Origin: Psychrobacter sp. 28M-43
GTDB taxonomy: Bacteria > Pseudomonadota > Gammaproteobacteria > Pseudomonadales > Moraxellaceae
NCBI RefSeq assembly: GCF_014770435.1
Contig: NZ_CP061739.1
Span: forward strand, 1,178,001 to 1,242,000
Direction: 5' to 3'
Length of the DNA: 64,000 nucleotides
In this document: positions 53,657-62,371 of the stretch, one piece after another
Layout: the number at the start of each line of letters is the position of its first letter
Position numbering within the stretch: the first letter of the stretch is position 1
Program-made: the position numbers and the translations under genes
Notes under the pieces: model-generated
The model's database searches: none
The model's input: only the letters and a program-made list of their open reading frames with translations
Told to the model about the DNA's origin: nothing

Positions 53657-55534
53657 CTAACCGATGCTCAGACTTTTGATGGATTTACGCTTACCATAAG
53701 CAATTTGTACCAGTGCACGTGTCACCAAAATTGCAGTGAATAGCGAGCTGACAATACCAATAGCTAGCGTAATCGCAAAGCCTTTAATCGGACCAGTACC
53801 AATCGCAAATAGGATAAACGCGACCAATAAGGTTGTAATGTTGGCATCAAAAATACTGCTAAATGCGCGGTCAAAACCTGCCACAATGGCTGATTTTGGC
53901 CGTACACCATTGGCAATCTCTTCTCGTATTCGCTCAAAAATCAGCACGTTGGCATCAACTGCCATACCGATGGTCAAAACGATACCTGCGATACCAGGTA
54001 GGGTAAGTGATGAACCCAAAATTGACATAATCGCAATGATAATAATAACGTTAACGGCTAGCGCAACGTTGGCAATCACACCGAACAGACGATAGAAGAT
54101 AATCATAAACGCGAAGACTAGTAGATAGCCGACCTGCGTAGAGAACAACCCTTTATCAATGTTTTCTTGACCAAGTGATGGACCAATAGTGCGCTCTTCT
54201 ACGAAGTACATCGGTGCAGCAAGTGCGCCTGAACGTAGCAATAGCGCAAGCTCAGCTGCTTCAGCACTACTGTCTAGACCAGTAATACGGAATGATGAAC
54301 CCAGTACCGCTTGAATGTTGGCACGGTTGATGACTTTGGTTTCAGCGTAAGGTGTGCGTACTTCAGTCGTCTCACCAGTCGCTGGATCTTCTTCGTAAGT
54401 GATTCTTTGTTTGTTTTCAATAAACAATACAGCCATCTGTTGACCAACAGCTGTACGAGTGGCGTTCTGCATGAGCTTGCCGCCAGCACTGTCCAAGGTA
54501 ATACTTACTTCAGGTAAACCACTTTCATCCAAGCCAGTTTGCGCATTGGTTACTTTGTCCCCGGTGACGATCGCTTGACGATCTAACAATACAGGAGGAC
54601 CATCCAGTGTCTCAAATGGGAATGCCTCTGTACCCGCTGGAGGTATGCCGCCTGTATAGGTATCAGCATCTTCTGCCACCATACGGAACTCAAGGTTTGC
54701 AGTACGACCAAGTACACGTTTTGCTTCAGCAGTATCTTGTACACCAGGTAGTTCAACGACGATACGGCTAGCGCCTTGCGACTGTACCAAAGCTTCGGTA
54801 ACACCCAGCTCAGCAATACGGTTACGTAGAGTCGTCAAGTTCTGGTTGACCGCGTAGCTATTGATTTCGTCAAGTGTCGCATCGTTATACGATAAGACCA
54901 ATGCAGGACCTTGATCATCAATAGAAGACTGCAAGTTGAACGTATTACTCATTGAGCCTTGTAATACGTTTTGGGCACGGTTACGAGTATCAGTATCAGC
55001 AAAATGCAATACCACGCCGCGATCTTCGGTTTTGATACCTTTGATTGCTACTCGCTCAGCACGTAACTCACGTCGCATATCACGACTGGCACTGGTCAAA
55101 CGCTGTTCAAGCGCCTTGTCCATATCGACTTCGAGTACAAAGCGTACACCACCACGCAAATCGAGACCAAGCTTCATCGGTCTTGCACCGATATCGCGTA
55201 GCCACTGCGGGGTAGTCTGTGCTAGGTTAAGGGCAACGACATAGTCTTCGCCCAAGTTTTGACGTAGCACTTCTTGTGCTTTTAGCTGATCGACTGGGTT
55301 GTTGAGGCGTACCAGCGCGCTGTTGCCCTCAAACGTACCATCGTGGTTATCTAGACCTGCCTCTTCGAGTAAGCTTTGAGACTCAGTCAAGATGCCTTCA
55401 GATAGCTGAGTTCCTGCGGCTGCGCTCGTAATCTGCACAGCAGGTTCGTCAGGATAAAGGTTGGGGGCAGCATATAGACCGGCAACGAGTAGCACGACGG
55501 CAATTAGTAAGTATTTCCAAGCGGGATATTGCAT
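53657..55534 (-). CDS. secD: Protein translocase subunit SecD
   Basis: SecD is the partner of SecF in the accessory Sec complex. The ATG at 55534 (Shine-Dalgarno aaagaag) gives 625 residues; a longer frame to 55579 is not needed. It has an N-terminal helix, then a periplasmic P1 domain with GLDLRGGVRFVLEVDMDKAL near residue 120. The C-terminal membrane domain has GIAGIVLTIGMAVDANVLIF and ERIREEIANG. secF follows. The yajC gene lies upstream but separated by 392 bp and a terminator. Confidence 0.96.
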   Translation of the reverse strand: MQYPAWKYLLIAVVLLVAGLYAAPNLYPDEPAVQITSAAAGTQLSEGILTESQSLLEEAGLDNHDGTFEGNSALVRLNNPVDQLKAQEVLRQNLGEDYVVALNLAQTTPQWLRDIGARPMKLGLDLRGGVRFVLEVDMDKALEQRLTSASRDMRRELRAERVAIKGIKTEDRGVVLHFADTDTRNRAQNVLQGSMSNTFNLQSSIDDQGPALVLSYNDATLDEINSYAVNQNLTTLRNRIAELGVTEALVQSQGASRIVVELPGVQDTAEAKRVLGRTANLEFRMVAEDADTYTGGIPPAGTEAFPFETLDGPPVLLDRQAIVTGDKVTNAQTGLDESGLPEVSITLDSAGGKLMQNATRTAVGQQMAVLFIENKQRITYEEDPATGETTEVRTPYAETKVINRANIQAVLGSSFRITGLDSSAEAAELALLLRSGALAAPMYFVEERTIGPSLGQENIDKGLFSTQVGYLLVFAFMIIFYRLFGVIANVALAVNVIIIIAIMSILGSSLTLPGIAGIVLTIGMAVDANVLIFERIREEIANGVRPKSAIVAGFDRAFSSIFDANITTLLVAFILFAIGTGPIKGFAITLAIGIVSSLFTAILVTRALVQIAYGKRKSIKSLSIG

Positions 55535-55812
55535 AATCACTTCTTTAAGTTGATAAACGACTGGCGACGTAGGCCACAAGTTAGCAGATGGGAAGTTAGC
55601 GATAGCAACGGTCGAGTGCTATGTTCAGCAGCCGTCATCATGCACCATTGCGATCATCCGCGATGATAGTAACGCATAAAACAGTAAAGCAAATAATACA
55701 GATGTCTGTTTATCTGGTCACCAAAAATCATATGGCTGACTTGGATAAAAATAGGACATCTGAACAGTAAGCCTAATTTATATAGCAATTTTACCTTACT
55801 GTGTTAATAGCG

Positions 55813-55846
55813 AAAAATGACCGTAAATCATATACGGTCATTTTTT
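55813..55846. terminator. Rho-independent terminator after yajC
   Basis: Arms aaaaatgaccgta and tacggtcattttt with a short loop and A/T-runs on both sides. On the minus strand it lies about 80 bp past the yajC stop. Confidence 0.9.
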
Positions 55847-55882
55847 AGTCATTACATTCATTAATGTGACGACTATCGAATG

Positions 55883-55910
55883 TTCACTAATAAATTTTCA
55901 CTAATAAAAA
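55883..55910. repeat. 14-bp tandem duplication near the yajC stop
   Basis: ttcactaataaatt (55883-55896) followed directly by ttcactaataaaaa (55897-55910). It ends 16 bases from the yajC stop codon on the minus strand. Confidence 0.75.
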
Positions 55911-55926
55911 CTAGTGAGCATTCTAA

Positions 55927-56256
55927 TTAGACGCTTTCGATCGTGCCAGCAGGCAATACTGAAATAACAGAAGCACGTTGTACTTTCACGTCAGTATTGT
56001 TGTTTAGGCTCACAACGGCATAATCGCCTTCGATTGCTTTGATACGACCCATTAAACCACCAGCAAAAATGATTTCACTACCAACGGTTAATGCGTTAAC
56101 CATGGCACGGTGTTCTTTGGTACGCTTAGACTGCGGGCGAATGACCAAGAAGTAAAAAATCGCAAAAAACGCAACAGGCAGTAAAATCTGACCGAATAGA
56201 CCTGCAGCACCTGCAGTCTCTGGTGCAGCATGGGCAGCTTGAATAAATAAGCTCAT
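55927..56256 (-). CDS. yajC: Preprotein translocase accessory subunit YajC
   Basis: YajC is the small membrane subunit of the SecDF-YajC complex. It has 109 residues: one membrane helix at residues 20-40 ending in FLVIRPQSKRTKEHRAMVN, then a cytosolic domain with GSEIIFAGGLMGRIKAIEGDY-type segments. The tgt gene is not in the 0.5 kb upstream. A terminator separates it from secD, so it may be an independent transcript here. Confidence 0.94.
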   Translation of the reverse strand: MSLFIQAAHAAPETAGAAGLFGQILLPVAFFAIFYFLVIRPQSKRTKEHRAMVNALTVGSEIIFAGGLMGRIKAIEGDYAVVSLNNNTDVKVQRASVISVLPAGTIESV

Positions 56257-56803
56257 AATATCTCTCAGTAAGTCATAGACAATAATAAAATTAGACGCAT
56301 AGTAACAAAAAATCCCAGACTTGGTAACTGTTAATCATAGGCTGAGCGTGTTTTTCTTAGCGTAAGGCATACTATCAGCCAACGGATAGGACAACAATGT
56401 TTTTACTACATTCAGATAACCTATATAAAGCCTCAGCCTAAATAGCTGTCATGAACTGGCTAGTAAAAATGTTGTCATACAACCGTTAATAGTAGGGCAA
56501 TAAAAGTCATCAAAAAACAAAAACTTAAAAATGGCGACTTATTGTGAAATGGTATCATCAATGCTACTATCAAATGGCAATGATTGCCTGCATTTAGTAT
56601 GCTACATATTGAACCATATTACGGCTTTTTAAGGCATAGTATGACTTTGAAATAGCGATTAAATCAGCTTTGAGTAACTATTTATACGATAGACAGAAGT
56701 CTTTTATTACTTTGTTAATGATAATCTGAAAATCAATATAAATTGCTCATGACATTATCTTCCTTTTACTCTTTTTAGGTTACCTAACTTGTTCACCACT
56801 TTT
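56257..56803. other. About 550-bp divergent intergenic region (yajC / DUF21-CBS gene)
   Basis: AT-rich, no open frame with coding character seen. It should contain promoters for both directions. The start of the plus-strand gene is uncertain (see that entry), so part of the right edge could be coding. Confidence 0.5.
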
Positions 56804-58102
56804 ATGTTTGTACCTCGTTTATGTCGTCCGCGCGCTCATCGTAAAGACGCATCTGCAGAACCTCCCCCGAGAATGACTACTAGTTCTCGATTTGGTTATA
56901 CTTCTTTTTCCGTACTATCTGCATTAGCAATTCTTATGCTACCGCAGGCAGTGTGGGCAGCTGGTGCTGTATCAACATCCAGCGAGGCGGCAGCACCAAC
57001 CGCGCTTAGCGTTTCTTTATTGATATTTTTTGTCTTACTCGCTATTGGTGTCTCCTTTGTCTGTTCATTAGCAGAGTCTGTTTTGCTGAGCATGACGCCA
57101 TCGTTTATTGCGGATGTACAAGAGACCAGTCCAAAAAAAGCAGAAATGCTTAAAAGTCTCAAAGTAGACAATATTGACCAGTCGCTAGCTGCTATTTTAA
57201 CGTTAAATACGGTTGCCCATACACTTGGCTCTATCGGTGCGGGTGCACAGGCTACGATTGTCTTTGGTAGCGCGTGGTTTGGTCTGTTTTCGGCCCTCAT
57301 GACGCTTGCTATCTTATTCTTGTCTGAGATTATCCCAAAAACATTAGGTACAGTTTACTGGCGTCAACTAAGCGGTCTGGTTGCTTATTTCGTTCGTGGC
57401 ATCATCATGCTCTTGTATCCATTAATCTGGTTCTCAGAGCGTCTGACAAAACTATTGGTACGTGGTAAAGAGCCGCAAACGTTTAGCCGCCGTGAGTTTG
57501 CTGCTCTTGCTAGTATCGGTGAAGAGTCAGGACAAATTGACCCACTAGAGTCGCGTATCATTCGTAACTTGCTCGCGTTTGGCGCGATTAAAGTCGAAGA
57601 TATCATGACACCGCGCTCGGTGATGCTTGCATTCGAAGAGAATAAAACCGTCGCTGAGCTATTGGTTGATCGTCCAAAGCTGACGTTTTCTCGCTTGCCA
57701 ATCTATGATGGTGATTTGGATAACATTACAGGTTTTGTCCTAAAAACCGATATGCTACTGGCTAAAGTTAACCATGCTATGCACAAGCCGTTGACACAAT
57801 TTCAGCGCGACATCACTTTTGTCTTCTCTAAGATGAAGCTGTTTGACTTGTTAGAGTTGATGCTAAAAAACCGTATTCATATTGCGATTACAGTCGGTGA
57901 ATATGGTGAAGTTAAAGGCTTGGTCACGTTAGAAGATGTGTTTGAGACATTGCTAGGTCTTGAAATTGTTGATGAGATAGACCGCGTCGAAGACATGCAA
58001 GCGTTAGCTCGCCAGATGATGGATAGACGGGTAGAGCGTTTGGGTATGAAGCTCAGCGATGATGAGCAGTATGAAGACAGTAACAGCGAACCTAAGTCCT
58101 AG
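56804..58102 (+). CDS. DUF21/CBS-domain membrane protein (CNNM/hemolysin-like family)
   Basis: This is a probable divalent-cation transport or resistance protein. It has a DUF21 membrane domain (about four helices, with SLAESVLLSMTPSFI and LFLSEIIPKTLGTVYW) and then a CBS pair (VEDIMTPRSVML, FSRLPIYDGDLDNITGFVL, ITVGEYGEVKGLVTLEDVFE). There is no C-terminal CorC_HlyC domain; the protein ends soon after the second CBS. Three starts are possible: TTG 56789, ATG 56804 and ATG 56873, none with a clear Shine-Dalgarno. The last begins just before a hydrophobic helix. Confidence 0.88.
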   Translation: MFVPRLCRPRAHRKDASAEPPPRMTTSSRFGYTSFSVLSALAILMLPQAVWAAGAVSTSSEAAAPTALSVSLLIFFVLLAIGVSFVCSLAESVLLSMTPSFIADVQETSPKKAEMLKSLKVDNIDQSLAAILTLNTVAHTLGSIGAGAQATIVFGSAWFGLFSALMTLAILFLSEIIPKTLGTVYWRQLSGLVAYFVRGIIMLLYPLIWFSERLTKLLVRGKEPQTFSRREFAALASIGEESGQIDPLESRIIRNLLAFGAIKVEDIMTPRSVMLAFEENKTVAELLVDRPKLTFSRLPIYDGDLDNITGFVLKTDMLLAKVNHAMHKPLTQFQRDITFVFSKMKLFDLLELMLKNRIHIAITVGEYGEVKGLVTLEDVFETLLGLEIVDEIDRVEDMQALARQMMDRRVERLGMKLSDDEQYEDSNSEPKS

Positions 58103-58476
58103 CGAAACCTTAATGAAGCCAAACTCTAACGTTGATAGCTTAGCCATAAATATTGACGGTTCTAAAGATTAATGATTTAAAAATGGTCAGCTCATTATGG
58201 GCTGACTATCAAACTAGACCTACAAAGCATCTAACCGTTTGAGCTAGGATTTACAGCATAAAATGTTAAGAACATTTGATTTAATAGCTTGGATTTTTAT
58301 TCGCAATAATTACACAGGGTGTCACATGGCTGTGAGAATTCGATGATAGGCTCGGCATATGATATGAGTATACTTATATAGATATATCTATACAGATACA
58401 CTGCCAAAATAAATGATAGAAAAGCGTTAAACGTCCCTATATGACACTAACGAAAAAAATATCGCTAAGGATTATC
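58103..58476. other. 374-bp intergenic region after the DUF21/CBS gene
   Basis: It contains a weak hairpin at 58185-58207 (ggtcagctc / gggctgact, two G-T pairs, no T-run). There is also a perfect 16-bp palindrome at 58377-58392. No gene is supported. Confidence 0.55.
58377..58392. promoter_or_regulatory. 16-bp perfect AT-rich palindrome upstream of the NTF2-like gene
   Basis: tatagatatatctata reads the same on both strands. It is about 85 bp upstream of the start at 58477. A protein-binding site is possible, but AT-rich palindromes also occur by chance. Confidence 0.3.
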
Positions 58477-58971
58477 ATGAAAAAATTATTGGGAAATAGG
58501 CTATTAGCTCTATTGGTGAAAAGCGCCAGCATCACTGCAATCGTAGCAGTAGCTAGCACCATCAGTATCAATGCACAAGCGGCTACTATGACCGAAGATT
58601 TGGTACAAAACTATGCCGCCGCAATGAAAGCATCAGCGAATGGCCAGAGCATCAATCAGGTATCGCGCCTTGTGTCAGATGACGCGCTTATTTCTTTATC
58701 TAGAAGAGGTAAATCTACTAGTCTAGACAAAGACGCCTATTTAAAGCTGCTTCAAAACAGCTGGAATGATACGTCTAATTATCGCTATGATATTTCGGTA
58801 GATAATGTGGTGATTACTGGTTCACAAGCCAAAGCCAATGTGACGACCAATGAGAGCTGGGTAAAAAACGGTCAGCAAGTATCATTTGTCACCACATCTC
58901 GTGTGACCTTGACCTTGTCTACTGGTAATGCAGTGCTCTTGCGCGCAGTATCACAGGTAGCTATTAATTAA
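58477..58971 (+). CDS. Secreted NTF2-like protein, 164 residues
   Basis: The ATG at 58477 has a strong Shine-Dalgarno (aagga). An N-terminal signal peptide (about 35 residues, ending INAQAA) precedes a compact alpha+beta domain. It has LVQNYAAAMKASANGQSINQ (helix), VSRLVSDDALISLSRRGKST, then several beta strands ending LLRAVSQVAIN. The layout resembles NTF2-like/SnoaL folds used for small-molecule binding. No catalytic residues are identified. The location is probably periplasmic. Function unknown. Confidence 0.75.
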   Translation: MKKLLGNRLLALLVKSASITAIVAVASTISINAQAATMTEDLVQNYAAAMKASANGQSINQVSRLVSDDALISLSRRGKSTSLDKDAYLKLLQNSWNDTSNYRYDISVDNVVITGSQAKANVTTNESWVKNGQQVSFVTTSRVTLTLSTGNAVLLRAVSQVAIN

Positions 58972-59216
58972 GTCGCTATTGACCTAGCAAGACTCAAAAT
59001 ACAATAGGTAACATAAACAATAGCTGATTGAGCTAGCTGCAATTTCAACCTATAAAAAGTCTTAGCTGGCTAACAATAGTCATTACTTAGTTTTATAGGC
59101 TACTTGAGCGTCTATTATTATCTTTTATATTAGGCTAGTCTTTGCTTTACATTGCATACTATACTATCCATCAACTTTATCTTATTAATTTCTGTCGTTA
59201 GGAAACCTCCAATATC

Positions 59217-62207
59217 ATGTCTACTGTGCTATCACACTCTCGCTCATTTATTGCGTTGCCATTGACGCTTGCGGTATCCACTTTACTGATTAGTGCGTGT
59301 AGCAATACATCAGCGGTAAAAAACAAAGGTGCGACCAATAGCTCATCTGTCATCACCAAAAGTCCTGCCAATCAAGGGACTAATACAGGTAGTGCAGACT
59401 ACTCAACTGCGTTTTTAGATGCAGAGAGTTTGGATGAGTTGGCTGACTTGTTAGAAGCCACTGACATGACCATGGTAGAAGGTAACCAGCTTGCTATTCA
59501 GCAATATGGTGATTTGTGGAATCGTCTACGCGCAGGCTACCGCATGAATGGTGGTAAGCCAATCTATAATCAGCGCATTGAAGGTCAAAAAAGCTGGTTT
59601 ACCAGTAGACAGGATTATCTCAATCGCCTAACTGCACGTGCCAGTCGTTATATCTATCATACGGTACGAGAGGCAGAGCGTCGCAATATCCCAACAGAAC
59701 TTGCCTTGTTACCAGTTATCGAAAGCTCTTACGATCCAAGTGGTACGAGTAGTGCAGCAGCTGCGGGCTTATGGCAGTTTATCCCAAGTACGGGCCGTAT
59801 CTATGGCTTGAATCAAAGCAGCACTTATGATGGTCGCCGTGATGTTATTGAGTCGACACGTGCTGCCTATGACTTCTTAACAGCATTGCACAACCAGTTC
59901 GGTAGTTGGGAGCTAGCATTGGCTGCTTACAACGCGGGCCCTGGCCGTGTACAAAAAGCAATCGATGCCAACGCAGCGCGCGGACTACCAACAGACTATT
60001 GGTCACTTCAGCTGCCGACTGAAACGATGAACTATGTGCCGCGTTTCTTAGCTGTAGCCGAAATCGTTGCCAAGCCTGAGCAGTATGGTGTGTATCTACC
60101 AGCTATTGCTAACCGTCAGCATTTTCGTAGTGTACCAGTTAATTATGGTGTGAGCTTGGCAGAAGTATCGCAGTTGACTGGCGTTAGCTACGATGAGCTA
60201 GAGCGTCTAAATACTGCACTAACATCAGGCCGCGTTGATTCTTCAGGTCCACAGCGTGTCATCATTCCTAACGACGTCAGTCTCAATGCCGATGCCAAAT
60301 TAAGTGGGCTCAGAGGTAATGGTACAGGCAATGTGCTTGCCTCAAATAACGCAGGTAGCTCAAGCACGACAGCGACTACGCCAAGCTATAATAACAAACC
60401 ATATACTGCCTCATCTCTGCCATCGACTGGTAGCGCATTGGCTGATTATGCGGCTAGTGCAAGTGTACCTCAGCAGACCACAAGCTATATTTCACCATCT
60501 GCGACACCGACTAGCAGCTCGGTATACAGTGGCAATTCTTCAGCTCGTACTGAGCCACCACTGACCACTGCAGAGACTAACAAGATTAATGCTGAGCTTA
60601 AGAGCAGTAACAGTCTACCGACTACCTCAGCTCAAATTACTCAAAATAATACAATTGTCCAAGAGCCACCGCTTAGCAAAGAAGAGCGTGATTTCATCGC
60701 CAATCAAATCCGTAGAAATACTTCTGAGACCAATGTTATCAATGCTGATGGCAACATTAACCTATCAGCCGTACAAACACAGCAGTCTATCTTAGAAGCG
60801 AGTGGCGCAGAGAAAAAACTTAGCTTTGCTAAAACCTCGGTCAGTAAACCAAAACCACAAGGCGCACGTACCACTTATACGGTAAAACGTGGCGATACGC
60901 TCTCGAACATTGCGAGTCGAGCAGGGGTCAGCTGGCGTGATATCGCAGAATGGAACCAGATAGATGCCAGTGCCAATCTGCTCTCTGGCAGCACGTTATA
61001 TCTATATGATGCCAAGACTATCGAGCCATTGAGTACTGCTAATAACGCCGCCGCTAGTCAGCCTGACAGTTATGTTGTACAAGGTGGTGATACGCTTATC
61101 GGTACGGCCAATCGTTTTGGATTATCGGTTACCCAGCTAGCTAGCTACAATAATCTGAGCAGCCGTGCTGATCTGCTCAGAGGTCAAAAACTATGGCTCA
61201 TACCGGGTAAAGTGACTGCCCCTGCAACGACGCCTGCAGCGCCTTCTACTAAGCCGAGTAAATCAAGTACTGCGACCAAGAATTATAAAGTAAAAGCAGG
61301 GGACGGCTTAATTGCATTGGCACGTCAATTCAACGTGTCGACAGATACTTTAGCCAGCCTCAACGGCATCAACAGCACAAGCTCGCTATATGTTGGTCAG
61401 ACACTTAAAGTGCCAGCCAGTGTTGATTTCGATGCTGCAAGCACGACAAGTGCTAGCAGTAGTAACAGCTCAAGCTCGGTCGCGACCACCAATTACAAAG
61501 TAAAATCAGGTGATACGCTGATTGGCATTGCGAACAGCATCGGAGTGAGTGCAACGGAACTGGCTGCGGTAAACAGCAACTTTGATGCAAAGGCTCGCTT
61601 GCAACGTGGTCAAACGATTAAAGTTCCTGCTACTAAAGAGTTGGTCGATCGTCAGTTGAATGACAAAGCGGTCAGCTACAAAGTAAAATCAGGTGATACC
61701 TTAACGGGTGTCGCCAAACGTTACAATATTGGCTTAAGTGATTTGGCATCAGCGAATAACTTGAATACCAACTCGAATCTGATACTGGGTCGTACTATCA
61801 CTATCCCTGCTGGCGGCAGTGTGGCAAGTGCATCTAGTAGTAGCCAAAGCAGCAGCTCTGCTAGTAGTAACAGTAGTAGCTCAGCAAGCAGTGGAACAAA
61901 ACTGAGCAACACTGAAAGCTACAAAGTTAAATCTGGCGATGGTCTGATTGCTTTGGCACGTCAGTTTGGCATATCGGTAGAGGACTTGGCAGCGACCAAT
62001 GATCTAGCGACCAATGCTCAGCTACAGCGCGGCCAAACGCTTAAAGTACCAAAAGCGACAGTAAGCTATACGGTTGGCTCGGGTGATAGCTTGATTGGTC
62101 TAGCACGTAAATATGGTGTCTCAACACAAGAGCTGGCCGATATGAATAATATTGCCGCTGATACGATGTTGCAACGTGGTCAGCGTCTGACTGTACCTAA
62201 TCGCTAA
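59217..62207 (+). CDS. mltD: LysM-repeat lytic transglycosylase lipoprotein (MltD-like)
   Basis: This outer-membrane murein hydrolase has 996 residues, twice E. coli MltD. Lipobox LISAC gives a lipidated Cys28. The GH23 transglycosylase domain spans residues 120-290; catalytic Glu169 lies in PVIESSYDPSGTSS, with GLWQFIPSTGRIYG and ALAAYNAGPGRVQ following. A degenerate LysM near residue 308 comes next, then a Ser/Thr-rich linker. Seven clear LysM modules run from about residue 552 to the end, each with a GDTL/GDGL-type start and a GQTLKVP-type end. Shine-Dalgarno aggaaacc. It cleaves and binds peptidoglycan. Confidence 0.93.
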   Translation: MSTVLSHSRSFIALPLTLAVSTLLISACSNTSAVKNKGATNSSSVITKSPANQGTNTGSADYSTAFLDAESLDELADLLEATDMTMVEGNQLAIQQYGDLWNRLRAGYRMNGGKPIYNQRIEGQKSWFTSRQDYLNRLTARASRYIYHTVREAERRNIPTELALLPVIESSYDPSGTSSAAAAGLWQFIPSTGRIYGLNQSSTYDGRRDVIESTRAAYDFLTALHNQFGSWELALAAYNAGPGRVQKAIDANAARGLPTDYWSLQLPTETMNYVPRFLAVAEIVAKPEQYGVYLPAIANRQHFRSVPVNYGVSLAEVSQLTGVSYDELERLNTALTSGRVDSSGPQRVIIPNDVSLNADAKLSGLRGNGTGNVLASNNAGSSSTTATTPSYNNKPYTASSLPSTGSALADYAASASVPQQTTSYISPSATPTSSSVYSGNSSARTEPPLTTAETNKINAELKSSNSLPTTSAQITQNNTIVQEPPLSKEERDFIANQIRRNTSETNVINADGNINLSAVQTQQSILEASGAEKKLSFAKTSVSKPKPQGARTTYTVKRGDTLSNIASRAGVSWRDIAEWNQIDASANLLSGSTLYLYDAKTIEPLSTANNAAASQPDSYVVQGGDTLIGTANRFGLSVTQLASYNNLSSRADLLRGQKLWLIPGKVTAPATTPAAPSTKPSKSSTATKNYKVKAGDGLIALARQFNVSTDTLASLNGINSTSSLYVGQTLKVPASVDFDAASTTSASSSNSSSSVATTNYKVKSGDTLIGIANSIGVSATELAAVNSNFDAKARLQRGQTIKVPATKELVDRQLNDKAVSYKVKSGDTLTGVAKRYNIGLSDLASANNLNTNSNLILGRTITIPAGGSVASASSSSQSSSSASSNSSSSASSGTKLSNTESYKVKSGDGLIALARQFGISVEDLAATNDLATNAQLQRGQTLKVPKATVSYTVGSGDSLIGLARKYGVSTQELADMNNIAADTMLQRGQRLTVPNR

Positions 62208-62274
62208 TGAATAAGATATTAATGAATGCCTTTTACATAAGGCGTCATTAATATTAATTATGAATCGTATCGCA

Positions 62275-62312
62275 CAAAAAAAGCTGCTCTTTATAAGAGC
62301 AGCTTTTTTATT
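62275..62312. terminator. Bidirectional terminator between mltD-like and mltF-like genes
   Basis: Arms aaaaaagctgctctt and aagagcagctttttt with a short loop, A-run on the left and T-run on the right. Convergent genes on both sides. Confidence 0.93.
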
Positions 62313-62371
62313 TAATAAGAATAAATTACTGTGAAAAGTTAGCTTGCGAACCGTCTAGTAATAGTTACAAA

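Larger units (their letters stand above)
55535..55926. other. 392-bp intergenic region between yajC and secD
   Basis: Read in the transcription direction it has a 14-bp tandem duplication just past the yajC stop, then a terminator at 55813-55846, then about 280 bp that should hold the secD promoter. No gene is supported. Confidence 0.6.

Noticed and set aside
61240-62200. Tandem DNA repeat array
   Set aside because: The similarity is explained by homologous LysM modules in a coding sequence, not by an independent repeat element.
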